Position numbers and translations under genes: made by a program
Source of the DNA: Sulfitobacter guttiformis
Lineage (GTDB): Bacteria; Pseudomonadota; Alphaproteobacteria; Rhodobacterales; Rhodobacteraceae
DNA: 64,000 nt
NCBI RefSeq assembly: GCF_003610455.1
Contig: NZ_RAQK01000001.1
Location: 2,232,001-2,296,000, forward strand
Direction: 5' to 3'
Shown: piece by piece, positions 54,196-62,565 of the stretch
Numbering within the stretch: position 1 is the stretch's first letter
Layout of the letters: the number at the start of each line of letters is the position of its first letter
Notes under the pieces: generated by a model
Database searches by the model: none
What the model was told of the DNA's origin: nothing
The model's input: the letters and a program-made list of their open reading frames with translations, nothing else

Positions 54196-55954
54196 GGCAC
54201 CGCACCATATGTCCGGGTTCCACTTCGCGCAAGGCCGGGGTGTTTTGCCCCTCGAACCGGAACAGTTCGTCCCAACTCTCGGAGCTTCCAGCGCCTTTGG
54301 CGACAAGGTCAAGGTCGATAGGGCGCGTGATATCGGGCTCAGGCTGGGCGGCGATCAATGCCTGCGTATAGGGATGCTGCGGGTTGTAGAAGAGCGTGTC
54401 GGGAGAGGCTTGCTCGACGATCACGCCGTCGCGCATAACCGCGACCTCGTCTGCGATCCTCGCAACCACTGCCAGATCGTGACTGATGAAAAGATAGCTA
54501 AGGCCCGCGCGGTCGCGTATCTCTTCAAGCAGGCCGAGGATCTGGTCCTGCACTGAAACATCCAATGCCGAAGTAGGCTCGTCGCAGACCAGCAATTGCG
54601 GGTCGAGCGTGAGAGCGCGGGCGATCGACAAGCGCTGGCGCTGGCCACCAGAAAACGCATGAGGAAAGCGCGGCAGCATATCAGGGCTCAGCCCGACCAT
54701 ACGAATCATCTCTTCCGCTTTATCGCGCCGCTCCGCTTTGGTGCCGATGCCGTGAATTTCTGCCGGTTCGGTGAGTGCCTCCTGCACCCGCATGCGCGGG
54801 GACAAAGAAGAGTACGGATCCTGGAATACCATCTGTGCATCCCGCTGAAAGCTCCGGAGTTGTGCGGGCGTCAGGTTGTGCACGTCCACAGGCAAATCTC
54901 CGCTGCGCGCCGAAAACAACACCTGACCACCCGCATCTGGCGTAATCGCGCCCAAAGCAACGCGGGCGCAAGTGGTCTTTCCCGAGCCGCTCTCTCCTAC
55001 CACCGCGAGCGTTTTACCACGAGGAAGCTGCAAGTTCACATCACGACAGGCGGTGATGACAGTAGGTGCGCGCCATCCACCCGATCGCAGCGTGAAACTT
55101 TTTGTGACGTTGCGGATCTCAAGGATAATGTCCGTCTTGGCCAATGGCCTTGAAGGGGCTGCAACGGCAGGTATGACAGGCGCTGCGGCAAACAGCTTTT
55201 TGGTATAACCATGTGAAGGTGCGCCCAGAACGGCACGGGCGCTACCGGCCTCCATCACACGGCCTTTGTTCATCACCACGACCTGATCGGCCATATTTGC
55301 CACTACGCCCAGATCATGGGTCACAAGGATTACGGCCATGCCCGTCTCGCGTTGCAAATCCTTGATCAGGCCCAAAACCTGCGCTTGGGTGGTTACGTCC
55401 AATGCGGTTGTAGGCTCGTCCGCGATAAGAAGATCGGGCTTGGATATCATTGCCATGGCGATCATGGCGCGCTGTCGCATACCGCCCGACATCTCGAACG
55501 GATAGCTCGCCCATGCCCGTGCCGGATCGGCAAAACCTACCCGTTCGAACTGGGCCAGAACCTGTTTTTTGGCATCTGACCCGCTGATCCTTTGGTGCAG
55601 ATGCAGTACCTCCGCCACCTGATTGCCCAAGCGGTGCAAGGGCGAAAGAGAGCGCATCGGCTCTTGAAAAATCATCGAAATACGATCGCCGCGCAGACTG
55701 CGCATCTGTTTGGCGGGCGCTGTCAGGAGGTCACAAACAGTACCCGCATGGTCATATTTGATTTCGCCGCCGCGTAATTGGGCATTTGCTGGCAAGATGC
55801 GCAGAACGGAGCGACATGTCAGGGTTTTTCCCGATCCACTCTCTCCCACAATCGCAAGCGTCTCACCGCTATCGACAGAGAAGCTCACATCCTGCACAAC
55901 GGGTGGCGCCTTTCCGAAACCGATGTTCAGTGATTTGACGTCCAGCAGCGGCAT
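54188..55954 (-). CDS. ABC transporter ATPase with two fused nucleotide-binding domains
   Basis: 588 aa from the ATG at 55954 (AAGGGA seven bases before it; a GTG at 55975 lies upstream without a site). Two complete ATPase domains are present, each with GESGSGKT as Walker A. The first signature is MSGGMRQRAMIAMAM with LLIADEPTTALD, the second FSGGQRQRLSIARAL with LLVCDEPTSALD. This is the DppD-DppF type fused into one chain, as in YejF. It is the first gene of the importer operon, divergent from the methyltransferase gene. Confidence 0.93.
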   Translation of the reverse strand: MPLLDVKSLNIGFGKAPPVVQDVSFSVDSGETLAIVGESGSGKTLTCRSVLRILPANAQLRGGEIKYDHAGTVCDLLTAPAKQMRSLRGDRISMIFQEPMRSLSPLHRLGNQVAEVLHLHQRISGSDAKKQVLAQFERVGFADPARAWASYPFEMSGGMRQRAMIAMAMISKPDLLIADEPTTALDVTTQAQVLGLIKDLQRETGMAVILVTHDLGVVANMADQVVVMNKGRVMEAGSARAVLGAPSHGYTKKLFAAAPVIPAVAAPSRPLAKTDIILEIRNVTKSFTLRSGGWRAPTVITACRDVNLQLPRGKTLAVVGESGSGKTTCARVALGAITPDAGGQVLFSARSGDLPVDVHNLTPAQLRSFQRDAQMVFQDPYSSLSPRMRVQEALTEPAEIHGIGTKAERRDKAEEMIRMVGLSPDMLPRFPHAFSGGQRQRLSIARALTLDPQLLVCDEPTSALDVSVQDQILGLLEEIRDRAGLSYLFISHDLAVVARIADEVAVMRDGVIVEQASPDTLFYNPQHPYTQALIAAQPEPDITRPIDLDLVAKGAGSSESWDELFRFEGQNTPALREVEPGHMVRCHA

Positions 55955-56142
55955 GTTGGTCCCTTGATTTCCCACGAATACGTGAACACGGATGTCTCCA
56001 ACGCGGAGTGAACCGCATATTGCCTGAGAGGTCCAGCACTGTTACCGCGGTGCCATAGGTCGGCGATGCCGACACAGCAGTGGTGCCCCGGTTGGCTCAA
56101 TAGGCTGGAGGATTACGCAATATAGTAATAAGGAGTTTTCAC

Positions 56143-56634
56143 ATGACCCGACTTGACCTTTTTATCGGCCGCATGGTGTCCCAGCGGGCGTGTATCGACC
56201 GGGCGATCGCCCTGACACAGGGTATGACCGAGCCGGTGTTCGAGCTTGGTTTGGGCAATGGGCGCACTTTCGACCATATTCGTGCGAATGTGCACGACCG
56301 TCCTTTATATGTGTTCGAGCGGACGGTTGCCTCCCACCCCTCCAGCACACCCAGCGATGAACAGCTCGTTCTGGGCGACATTTTCGAGACGCTGCCAGCG
56401 CTGTTGGAACGTACCGGCAAAAAAGCGAGCTTTATTCACGCCGATCTCGGCGGTCATAATCCAGCCAAAAACGATGAGTTCGCCCGCACGATCTCTCCGT
56501 TGATTGAAGGGGCGCTGGCGCCGGGCGGTATAATGGTTGCCAGCGACGCTATGTATTTCGATGGCCTGACAGAACTACCTTTGCCTGAAGGCGCCTTTGT
56601 CGACCGCGCCTTTATTTACCAAAAACCTGCCTGA
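56143..56634 (+). CDS. Small SAM-dependent methyltransferase-like protein
   Basis: 163 aa; AAGGAG precedes the start. PVFELGLGNGRTFDHIR is the glycine-rich S-adenosylmethionine-binding motif I, YVFERTVASH the acidic end of strand 2, and FIHADLGGHNP motif IV; IEGALAPGGIMVASD completes the fold. The short length means it lacks an extra substrate domain. Roseobacter homologues are annotated simply as methyltransferases. The substrate is unknown; it is divergent from the ABC importer with 188 bases between the starts. Confidence 0.82.
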   Translation: MTRLDLFIGRMVSQRACIDRAIALTQGMTEPVFELGLGNGRTFDHIRANVHDRPLYVFERTVASHPSSTPSDEQLVLGDIFETLPALLERTGKKASFIHADLGGHNPAKNDEFARTISPLIEGALAPGGIMVASDAMYFDGLTELPLPEGAFVDRAFIYQKPA

Positions 56635-56852
56635 GCAGGCTGTCACGGGACATCATCGCGCTTGCCGCGTTCTCCCGTGACACACGCACTGTGCCGCCAC
56701 GTCTTTTGCGGGCCGCCGCGCCACGCGCATCTGCGGTCTTTACCTGTGCGATGAATCCTGTTGATCTATACCCCAGATCCGAAATGTTCTGCCTCGCACG
56801 TCTTGAACGGTGCGAAAGGCACGACGCCCGAGAAAAAAGAAAGAACCTGCCC

Positions 56853-58949
56853 ATGTCCGATGTCATTTCCTATAGCACCAGCGGCCCGGTCGCGATCCTG
56901 CGCATTCAGAACCCGCCAGTAAATGCCTTGTCTCAAGCGGTGCGGCAGGGGCTGTCAGAGGCGATGGACCGCGCCGAGGCAGATGTTGAAATTAAAGCTG
57001 TCCTGATCGTGGGGGAGGGGCGGGCATTCATCGCCGGCGCAGATATCACCGAATTCGGCAAGCCGCCGATGGAGCCTAACCTGCCCGATCTTTGTACACG
57101 GATCGAGGCATCGCCGCTGGTGGTGATCGCCTCGATGCATGGAGTGACTTTGGGTGGCGGACTCGAAGTGGCGCTTGGTGCGCACTACCGTATCGCCCAG
57201 CCTACCGCACGGGTGGGCCTGCCGGAGGTGCATCTGGGCCTGTTACCGGGTGCCGGCGGTACCCAACGTTTGCCGCGTCTGACGGGCGCAGAAAAGGCGA
57301 TCGAGGCTGTAACATCCGGCCGCCAGATCAAGGCGGACGAGGCGCGCGAAATGGGCATCATCGACAAGATTGAAGAGGGCGATCCGCAGGAGGTTGGCGT
57401 TGCCTATGCTATGGACCTGATCAGCAGCGGCGCACCACGTCGTGCAATATCGGAGATGGCAGCGCCGTCATCAATCGACTGGGACGCGACATATGATGGC
57501 GTGATGAAAAAGGGCCGTGGCCAGATCAGCGGTGGCGCAGGCGTGCGGGCCGTACAGGCGGCTTCCGAGTTGTCATTCGCTGACGGCATGGCGGCAGAGC
57601 GTAAGCTGTTTACTGAAATGCTGGCCAGTGACCAGAGCAAGGGGATGATCCACGCCTTCTTTAACGAACGTGCCGTGAGCAACCTGCCCGAGCTTAAGGG
57701 CGTAGCACCGCGTGCGCTGCAATCTATAGGCGTGATTGGGGGCGGTACGATGGGCGCGGGCATCGCCACGGCGGCCCTGCTGGCACAGATGGAAGTTGTG
57801 CTGATCGAGACAGGCGAGGCGCAGGCGGCTGCGGCGCGTGGACGGATCGAGGGCAGCCTTTCCGGTGCACTAAAGCGCGGCAAGATCAGCCAGTCGCAAC
57901 ATGACGCGCTCGTGACCTCCGCCCTGACAGTTGCGGTAAACTATGACAGCCTCAGTACTGTGGATCTGGTGATCGAGGCCGTGTTCGAGGATATGGCCGT
58001 CAAGAAAGAAGTATTCGGCAAGCTGGATGCCGTCTGCAAACCCGGCGCGATCCTTGCTTCCAACACCTCCTATCTGGATGTGGATGAAATCGCTGCCGCG
58101 ACTTCGCGCCCTGCGGATGTGATCGGCCTGCACTTCTTCTCGCCCGCGCATATCATGAAGCTGCTGGAAGTTGTCGTTGCCGACAAGACCGCCATTGACG
58201 TGGTCGCGACAGGCTTCGAACTGGGCAAGCGTTTGGGCAAAATTTCGGTGCGGGCGGGGGTCTGTGATGGCTTCATCGGCAACCGTATTCTGGCCCACTA
58301 CAGGACAGCTGCCGATCACATGGTTCTGGATGGCGCATCGCCTTACCAGATCGACCGCGCATTGACCGACTTCGGCTTTGCCATGGGGCCATTTGCAGTT
58401 GCGGATCTGGCCGGCCTCGACATCGGCTGGATGACCCGCAAGCGCAAGGCCGCAGGCCGCCATCCCGACGAGCGTGTACCGACCTATATCGACAAGCTAT
58501 GCGAGGAGGGGCATTTTGGCCGCAAGACTGGCGAAGGCTACTACCTATATGAAGCAGGATCGCATGCCTCTGTTCCGAATCCTAAAATTCCTGTGCTGAT
58601 CGCCGACGAACAGGCAGCATTAGAAATTACGCCACGTGATTTCAGCGATGAAGAGATTGTCACGCGCTACATGTGTGCGATGGTGAACGAAGCTGCGAAA
58701 GTAGTGGAGGAGGGCATCGCCCGCCGCCCTGCCGACGTTGATATGGTGCTGTTGTTCGGTTATGGATTTCCGCGCTTTAGGGGGGGGCCGCTTAAATGGG
58801 CCGATCTGCAAGGGCTGGATAAAGTGTTGGCCAACATCGAGCGCTTTGCACAGGAAGATGCGTGGTTCTGGAAACCGAGTGCCTTGTTGGAACAGCTAGT
58901 GACCAGCGGTCGCAGCTTTGATGATTTGAACCGCGCTCAGGCTAAGTAA
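56853..58949 (+). CDS. Bifunctional enoyl-CoA hydratase / 3-hydroxyacyl-CoA dehydrogenase
   Basis: 698 aa from the ATG at 56853; open frame upstream to 56691 is probably not translated. Residues 1-190 are the crotonase domain: GEGRAFIAGADITEF forms the oxyanion hole, and GLPEVHLGLLPGAGGTQRLPR includes the catalytic glutamates. Residues from about 295 form the dehydrogenase, with the NAD motif IGVIGGGTMGAGIATAALLAQMEVVLIE and LHFFSPAHIMKLLEVV carrying the catalytic histidine. Order and size match FadJ/PimF-type enzymes. It performs the second and third steps of beta-oxidation. First gene of a plus-strand catabolic operon. Confidence 0.94.
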   Translation: MSDVISYSTSGPVAILRIQNPPVNALSQAVRQGLSEAMDRAEADVEIKAVLIVGEGRAFIAGADITEFGKPPMEPNLPDLCTRIEASPLVVIASMHGVTLGGGLEVALGAHYRIAQPTARVGLPEVHLGLLPGAGGTQRLPRLTGAEKAIEAVTSGRQIKADEAREMGIIDKIEEGDPQEVGVAYAMDLISSGAPRRAISEMAAPSSIDWDATYDGVMKKGRGQISGGAGVRAVQAASELSFADGMAAERKLFTEMLASDQSKGMIHAFFNERAVSNLPELKGVAPRALQSIGVIGGGTMGAGIATAALLAQMEVVLIETGEAQAAAARGRIEGSLSGALKRGKISQSQHDALVTSALTVAVNYDSLSTVDLVIEAVFEDMAVKKEVFGKLDAVCKPGAILASNTSYLDVDEIAAATSRPADVIGLHFFSPAHIMKLLEVVVADKTAIDVVATGFELGKRLGKISVRAGVCDGFIGNRILAHYRTAADHMVLDGASPYQIDRALTDFGFAMGPFAVADLAGLDIGWMTRKRKAAGRHPDERVPTYIDKLCEEGHFGRKTGEGYYLYEAGSHASVPNPKIPVLIADEQAALEITPRDFSDEEIVTRYMCAMVNEAAKVVEEGIARRPADVDMVLLFGYGFPRFRGGPLKWADLQGLDKVLANIERFAQEDAWFWKPSALLEQLVTSGRSFDDLNRAQAK

Positions 58950-58990
58950 CGCTTGAACGCAACCGATATGTAGATGGAGAGGAACGTAAA

Positions 58991-60190
58991 ATGGACCTGA
59001 GCTATTCCCCAGAAGAAGAAGCATTCCGCGATGAAGTTCGTGCATTTTTAGCCGAGAAAGTCACGCAGGATATGAAGGATAAGGTGCGCGGCAAAGCCGA
59101 GCTGACCAAAGCCGACATGGAAAACTGGCATGCGATCCTGAACTCGAAAGGCTGGCTCGCACCGAACTGGCCCAAGAAATTCGGCGGTGCCGAATGGAAC
59201 GCTGTACAAAAACACATTTTCGAGGAAGAGGCCGCAGCTGTCTCAGCTCCGCGTATCGTGCCGTTCGGCCTCGGGATGCTGGCACCTGTTTTGCAGAAAT
59301 TTGGATCGCAGGAACAGAATGATTACTGGTTGCCGCGCATCCTGTCCGGTGAGGACTGGTGGTGTCAGGGCTACTCCGAGCCGGGTGCGGGGTCAGACCT
59401 CGCATCGCTCAAGACATCTGCCGTCAAGAACGAGGCGGGCACCCATTACATTGTGAACGGCCAGAAGACATGGACCACACTAGGTCAGCATGCCAACATG
59501 ATTTTCTGTCTGGTGCGCACCGACAAGGACGTGAAGCAGCAAGAGGGCATTTCCTTCCTGCTCATCGACATGGACACGCCGGGCATCGAAGTGCGCCCGA
59601 TCATTCTGCTGGATGGGACGCCCGAAGTTAACGAAGTGTGGTTCACAGATGTCGAAGTGCCTGTTGAAAACCTTGTCGGCAAAGAGAACGAAGGCTGGAC
59701 CTACGCCAAATACCTGCTGACTCATGAGCGGACGAACATCGCGGGTGTTGGGTTTAGCCAAGCTGGTCTTGCTTCCGTGAAGCGTCTGGCACGGGCAGAG
59801 ATGGCAGGTGGTAAACCTCTCCTCGAAAACCCGCATTTTGCTGCACGTGTGGCTAAGGTCGAGATTGATCTGATGGCGATGTCGACCACCAATCTGCGCA
59901 TTGTCTCGAAGGCAGCGGCAGGTCAGGCACCAGGGGTTGAATCCTCGATGCTCAAGGTAAAAGGCACGATCATCCGTCAGGAAATTAACGATCTGGCGCG
60001 CCGTGCGGCAGGTGCCTATGCGATGCCTTTCGCTTCCGAAGCGGTTGAGGGAAGCAATGCGGCACTGCCCGATCCTCTGGATGCAGGCCCTGTTGCGGCC
60101 AAGTATTTCAACAACCGCAAACTGTCGATCTTCGGGGGATCAAACGAGATCCAGCGCGGGATCATCGCAAAAGTAACGATGGGGGGCTAA
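58991..60190 (+). CDS. Acyl-CoA dehydrogenase, large subunit type (PimC-like)
   Basis: 399 aa; GAGAGGAACG is the ribosome-binding site. FAD-binding segments are CQGYSEPGAGSDLASLKTSA and VNGQKTWTTLGQHA. The C-terminal IFGGSNEIQRGIIAKVTMG closes the fold and binds the adenine of FAD. The N-terminal MDLSYSPEEEAFRDEVRAFL matches the large subunit of pimeloyl-CoA dehydrogenase (PimC). A second, divergent dehydrogenase gene follows after three bases, the arrangement of heteromeric dehydrogenases in which only one subunit type binds FAD fully. It introduces a trans-2 double bond into an acyl-CoA. Confidence 0.93.
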   Translation: MDLSYSPEEEAFRDEVRAFLAEKVTQDMKDKVRGKAELTKADMENWHAILNSKGWLAPNWPKKFGGAEWNAVQKHIFEEEAAAVSAPRIVPFGLGMLAPVLQKFGSQEQNDYWLPRILSGEDWWCQGYSEPGAGSDLASLKTSAVKNEAGTHYIVNGQKTWTTLGQHANMIFCLVRTDKDVKQQEGISFLLIDMDTPGIEVRPIILLDGTPEVNEVWFTDVEVPVENLVGKENEGWTYAKYLLTHERTNIAGVGFSQAGLASVKRLARAEMAGGKPLLENPHFAARVAKVEIDLMAMSTTNLRIVSKAAAGQAPGVESSMLKVKGTIIRQEINDLARRAAGAYAMPFASEAVEGSNAALPDPLDAGPVAAKYFNNRKLSIFGGSNEIQRGIIAKVTMGG

Positions 60191-60193
60191 GCC

Positions 60194-61327
60194 ATGAATT
60201 TCGAGCTGACCGAAGAGCGGCAAATGCTGCAAGATACGCTACGCCGCTTTTTACGCGATCGTTATGATACGGCGACGCGCAACAAGATCCTGAATTCCGA
60301 CACTGGAATGTCCTCGGAGATATGGTCGGAGCTGGCGGATTTGGGCGTAATTGGCGCGCTGTTCACCGAAGAGCAGGGCGGTTTTGGCGGCAAGGGCTTT
60401 GACATCGCCGTGGTGTTCGAGGAACTGGGCCGCGCAGGCGTGGTCGAGCCGTTTTTGGATACGGCCGTCCTTGCAGGCGGTCTGATCGCTGATCTGGGCA
60501 ATGAAGACCAGCAGGCGCATATCGAAACGATCATTGAGGGCAAGCTGCAACTTGCCTTTGCTCACGGTGAACCCGCAAGCCGCTATGATCTGACCCGCGT
60601 GAGTACAACAGCTAGCGAGAAGGGCGACGAGATCATTCTCAATGGCCGTAAAGCTGTGGTTGTGAACGCCGAAGCTGCCGATGTGCTGGTCGTTTCAGCA
60701 CGCGAAAGCGGCGAGCAGGGCGATGCTGACGGCATCTCGCTCTTTCTGGTGCCCAGGGATGCAAAGGGTCTGACCATTCAGGGCTACGCCCTTCTAGCCG
60801 GTGGTCGCGCTGCCGAAGTAACGTTGGACGACGTTGTAGTACCTGCTTCTGCACGACTGGGCGCTGCAGGCGACGCATCGAGTGCTATCGAGGCACGGAT
60901 CGCTGCGGCAAATGTTGCCCAAACCGCCGAGACACTCGGAGCGATGGACACGGCATGCAGATTGACCAAGGACTATCTGCTGACGCGCAAACAGTTCGGT
61001 CGCCCTATCGCAACATTTCAGGCGCTTGCACACCGCATGTCCGATCTTCTGATCGAGATGGAACAGGCCCGTTCTGCCGTCATCTTGATCGCAGGGCATC
61101 TCGAGGCGGACCGCGGCACACGCGAACGTCACGTATCGGCGACCAAGAACCTGATTGGCCGCGTGGGCCGTCTGGTCGGTGAGGAAAGCATCCAGCTGCA
61201 TGGCGGTATCGCCATGACGCAGGAGTACGAGCTGGCCCATATCGCCAAACGTATCGTTATGGCCGATCACCGCTTTGGCGACGTAGACCATCATCTGGAG
61301 CGGTTTATTGCCCTTGCCGCAGCCTGA
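60194..61327 (+). CDS. Acyl-CoA dehydrogenase, small subunit type (PimD-like)
   Basis: 377 aa. MNFELTEERQMLQDTLRRFLRDRYD is the usual start of the second subunit of dehydrogenase pairs. The middle FAD-binding stretch is shorter and less conserved than in its neighbour (LAFAHGEPASRYDL in place of SEPGAGSD). The C-terminal LHGGIAMTQEYELAHIAKRI is typical of PimD and of the beta subunits of alpha2-beta2 steroid-type dehydrogenases. The start lies three bases past the previous stop. Expected to form a complex with the upstream subunit. Confidence 0.92.
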   Translation: MNFELTEERQMLQDTLRRFLRDRYDTATRNKILNSDTGMSSEIWSELADLGVIGALFTEEQGGFGGKGFDIAVVFEELGRAGVVEPFLDTAVLAGGLIADLGNEDQQAHIETIIEGKLQLAFAHGEPASRYDLTRVSTTASEKGDEIILNGRKAVVVNAEAADVLVVSARESGEQGDADGISLFLVPRDAKGLTIQGYALLAGGRAAEVTLDDVVVPASARLGAAGDASSAIEARIAAANVAQTAETLGAMDTACRLTKDYLLTRKQFGRPIATFQALAHRMSDLLIEMEQARSAVILIAGHLEADRGTRERHVSATKNLIGRVGRLVGEESIQLHGGIAMTQEYELAHIAKRIVMADHRFGDVDHHLERFIALAAA

Positions 61328-61739
61328 AGAAGAAGCCGGTTTCATCCATGGTGAGACCGGCACGCAGCGCCTTGTCGGGTATGTGGTCGATGTGCGCGAC
61401 CCCGCGCACGGGCGCTGTTATCTTGACGTAACAGATGATCACCTGAACCGGCACGGCGCGTTGCACGGCGGCATCGCGGTCACACTACTGGATAACGCCA
61501 GCGGCAGCACGGGGTCACTGACTGTGGACCCGACAGGAAAAGCACCTTTTCTAACCGTCTCGATGAATACACAATTCATCGGAACAGGAAAACGGGGCCG
61601 GATGACAGCCACGGGCACAGTGACAGGCGGCGGACGCAGCCTGTTGTTTATTACGGCTGAATTGCGCCATGAGGACGGTACATTGGTCGCCACCTCGACG
61701 GGCGTTTTCAAGCGCGTCCCCCAAGACAAACTCAAATAG
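61308..61739 (+). CDS. PaaI-type hotdog-fold thioesterase
   Basis: 143 aa from a TTG at 61308, within the end of the preceding gene; GGAG lies seven bases upstream and no ATG is available until far inside the domain. The hotdog fold shows LNRHGALHGGIAVTLLDNASG, the HGG motif with the catalytic Asp/Asn helix, and TVSMNTQFIGTGKRG. PaaI-type thioesterases release free acids from CoA esters, either dead-end or over-accumulated intermediates. The 20-base overlap with the dehydrogenase gene ties it to the operon. Confidence 0.87.
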   Translation: MPLPQPEEEAGFIHGETGTQRLVGYVVDVRDPAHGRCYLDVTDDHLNRHGALHGGIAVTLLDNASGSTGSLTVDPTGKAPFLTVSMNTQFIGTGKRGRMTATGTVTGGGRSLLFITAELRHEDGTLVATSTGVFKRVPQDKLK

Positions 61740-61754
61740 CGGAGTGATGATGAC

Positions 61755-62525
61755 ATGAGCGCACGGTTGGAAGACGCAGGCGACCGCCTGATCATCTGGA
61801 ACGGCAACACTGAAAAACGCGGCGCGCTTTCGCCGGAGCTTTACGCATGTATCATGCAGGCCTGCGAAATGGCTTCAGAGCGGCGTATCCGCTCGATTAT
61901 CCTTACCGCCGAAGGGCCGTTCTTCTGTGCGGGGGGGGATCTCAATCAGTTGATTAAAAGTCAGGGCATGCCTGCAGAGCAACGCACAGCGCGCATCGAC
62001 GGCCTGCATGATGTGATCCGCGCCATGCGCGCCTGTCCTGTGCCGTTTATCGCAGCGGTTGAGGGCGGCGCAGCGGGTGCGGGCCTCAGCTTTGCACTTG
62101 CTTGTGATATTATCGTGGCGGCCAAGGGTGCGAAATTTGTGGCAGCTTACGTGAAGGCGGGTCTGGTACCGGACGGAGGCCTTACCGCGCATTTGGCGCG
62201 TGCGTTGCCACGTCAACTGTCCATGGAGATGTGCCTCCTGGCGCAGCCGGTTCTGGCTGAGCGGATGCATGATCTGGCCGTTGTAAATATACTCACAGAG
62301 GTGGGTGGCACGATGGAGGTGGCACGCGATTACGCTGACCGCTTTGCCGCAGGTCCCCGCGATGCACAGGCTGCTATCCGCAAAATGGTAGCGGCAGCTT
62401 ATGACACCTCAGAGGCAGCACAGCTGGATCATGAGCGCGATGCGATGGGCCATGCCACAGGCGCGCCTGAGGCCGCCGAGGGTATTGCGGCGTTCTTGGA
62501 AAAGCGTAAACCGAACTACAGTTAA
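61755..62525 (+). CDS. Enoyl-CoA hydratase/isomerase family protein
   Basis: 256 aa. AEGPFFCAGGDLNQL contains the first oxyanion-hole residue, and AAVEGGAAGAGLSFALACDI the second. KAGLVPDGGLTAHLARALP occupies the place of the catalytic glutamates, here with Asp (PDGG) as in many isomerase or PaaG/oxepin-type members; hydratases have E at this site. It may therefore be an isomerase that moves or removes a double bond. It is 15 bases after the thioesterase gene. Confidence 0.88.
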   Translation: MSARLEDAGDRLIIWNGNTEKRGALSPELYACIMQACEMASERRIRSIILTAEGPFFCAGGDLNQLIKSQGMPAEQRTARIDGLHDVIRAMRACPVPFIAAVEGGAAGAGLSFALACDIIVAAKGAKFVAAYVKAGLVPDGGLTAHLARALPRQLSMEMCLLAQPVLAERMHDLAVVNILTEVGGTMEVARDYADRFAAGPRDAQAAIRKMVAAAYDTSEAAQLDHERDAMGHATGAPEAAEGIAAFLEKRKPNYS

Positions 62526-62565
62526 AACTAAGGCTCATTGCAGGGCTGATTTGGGAGGATACAGC

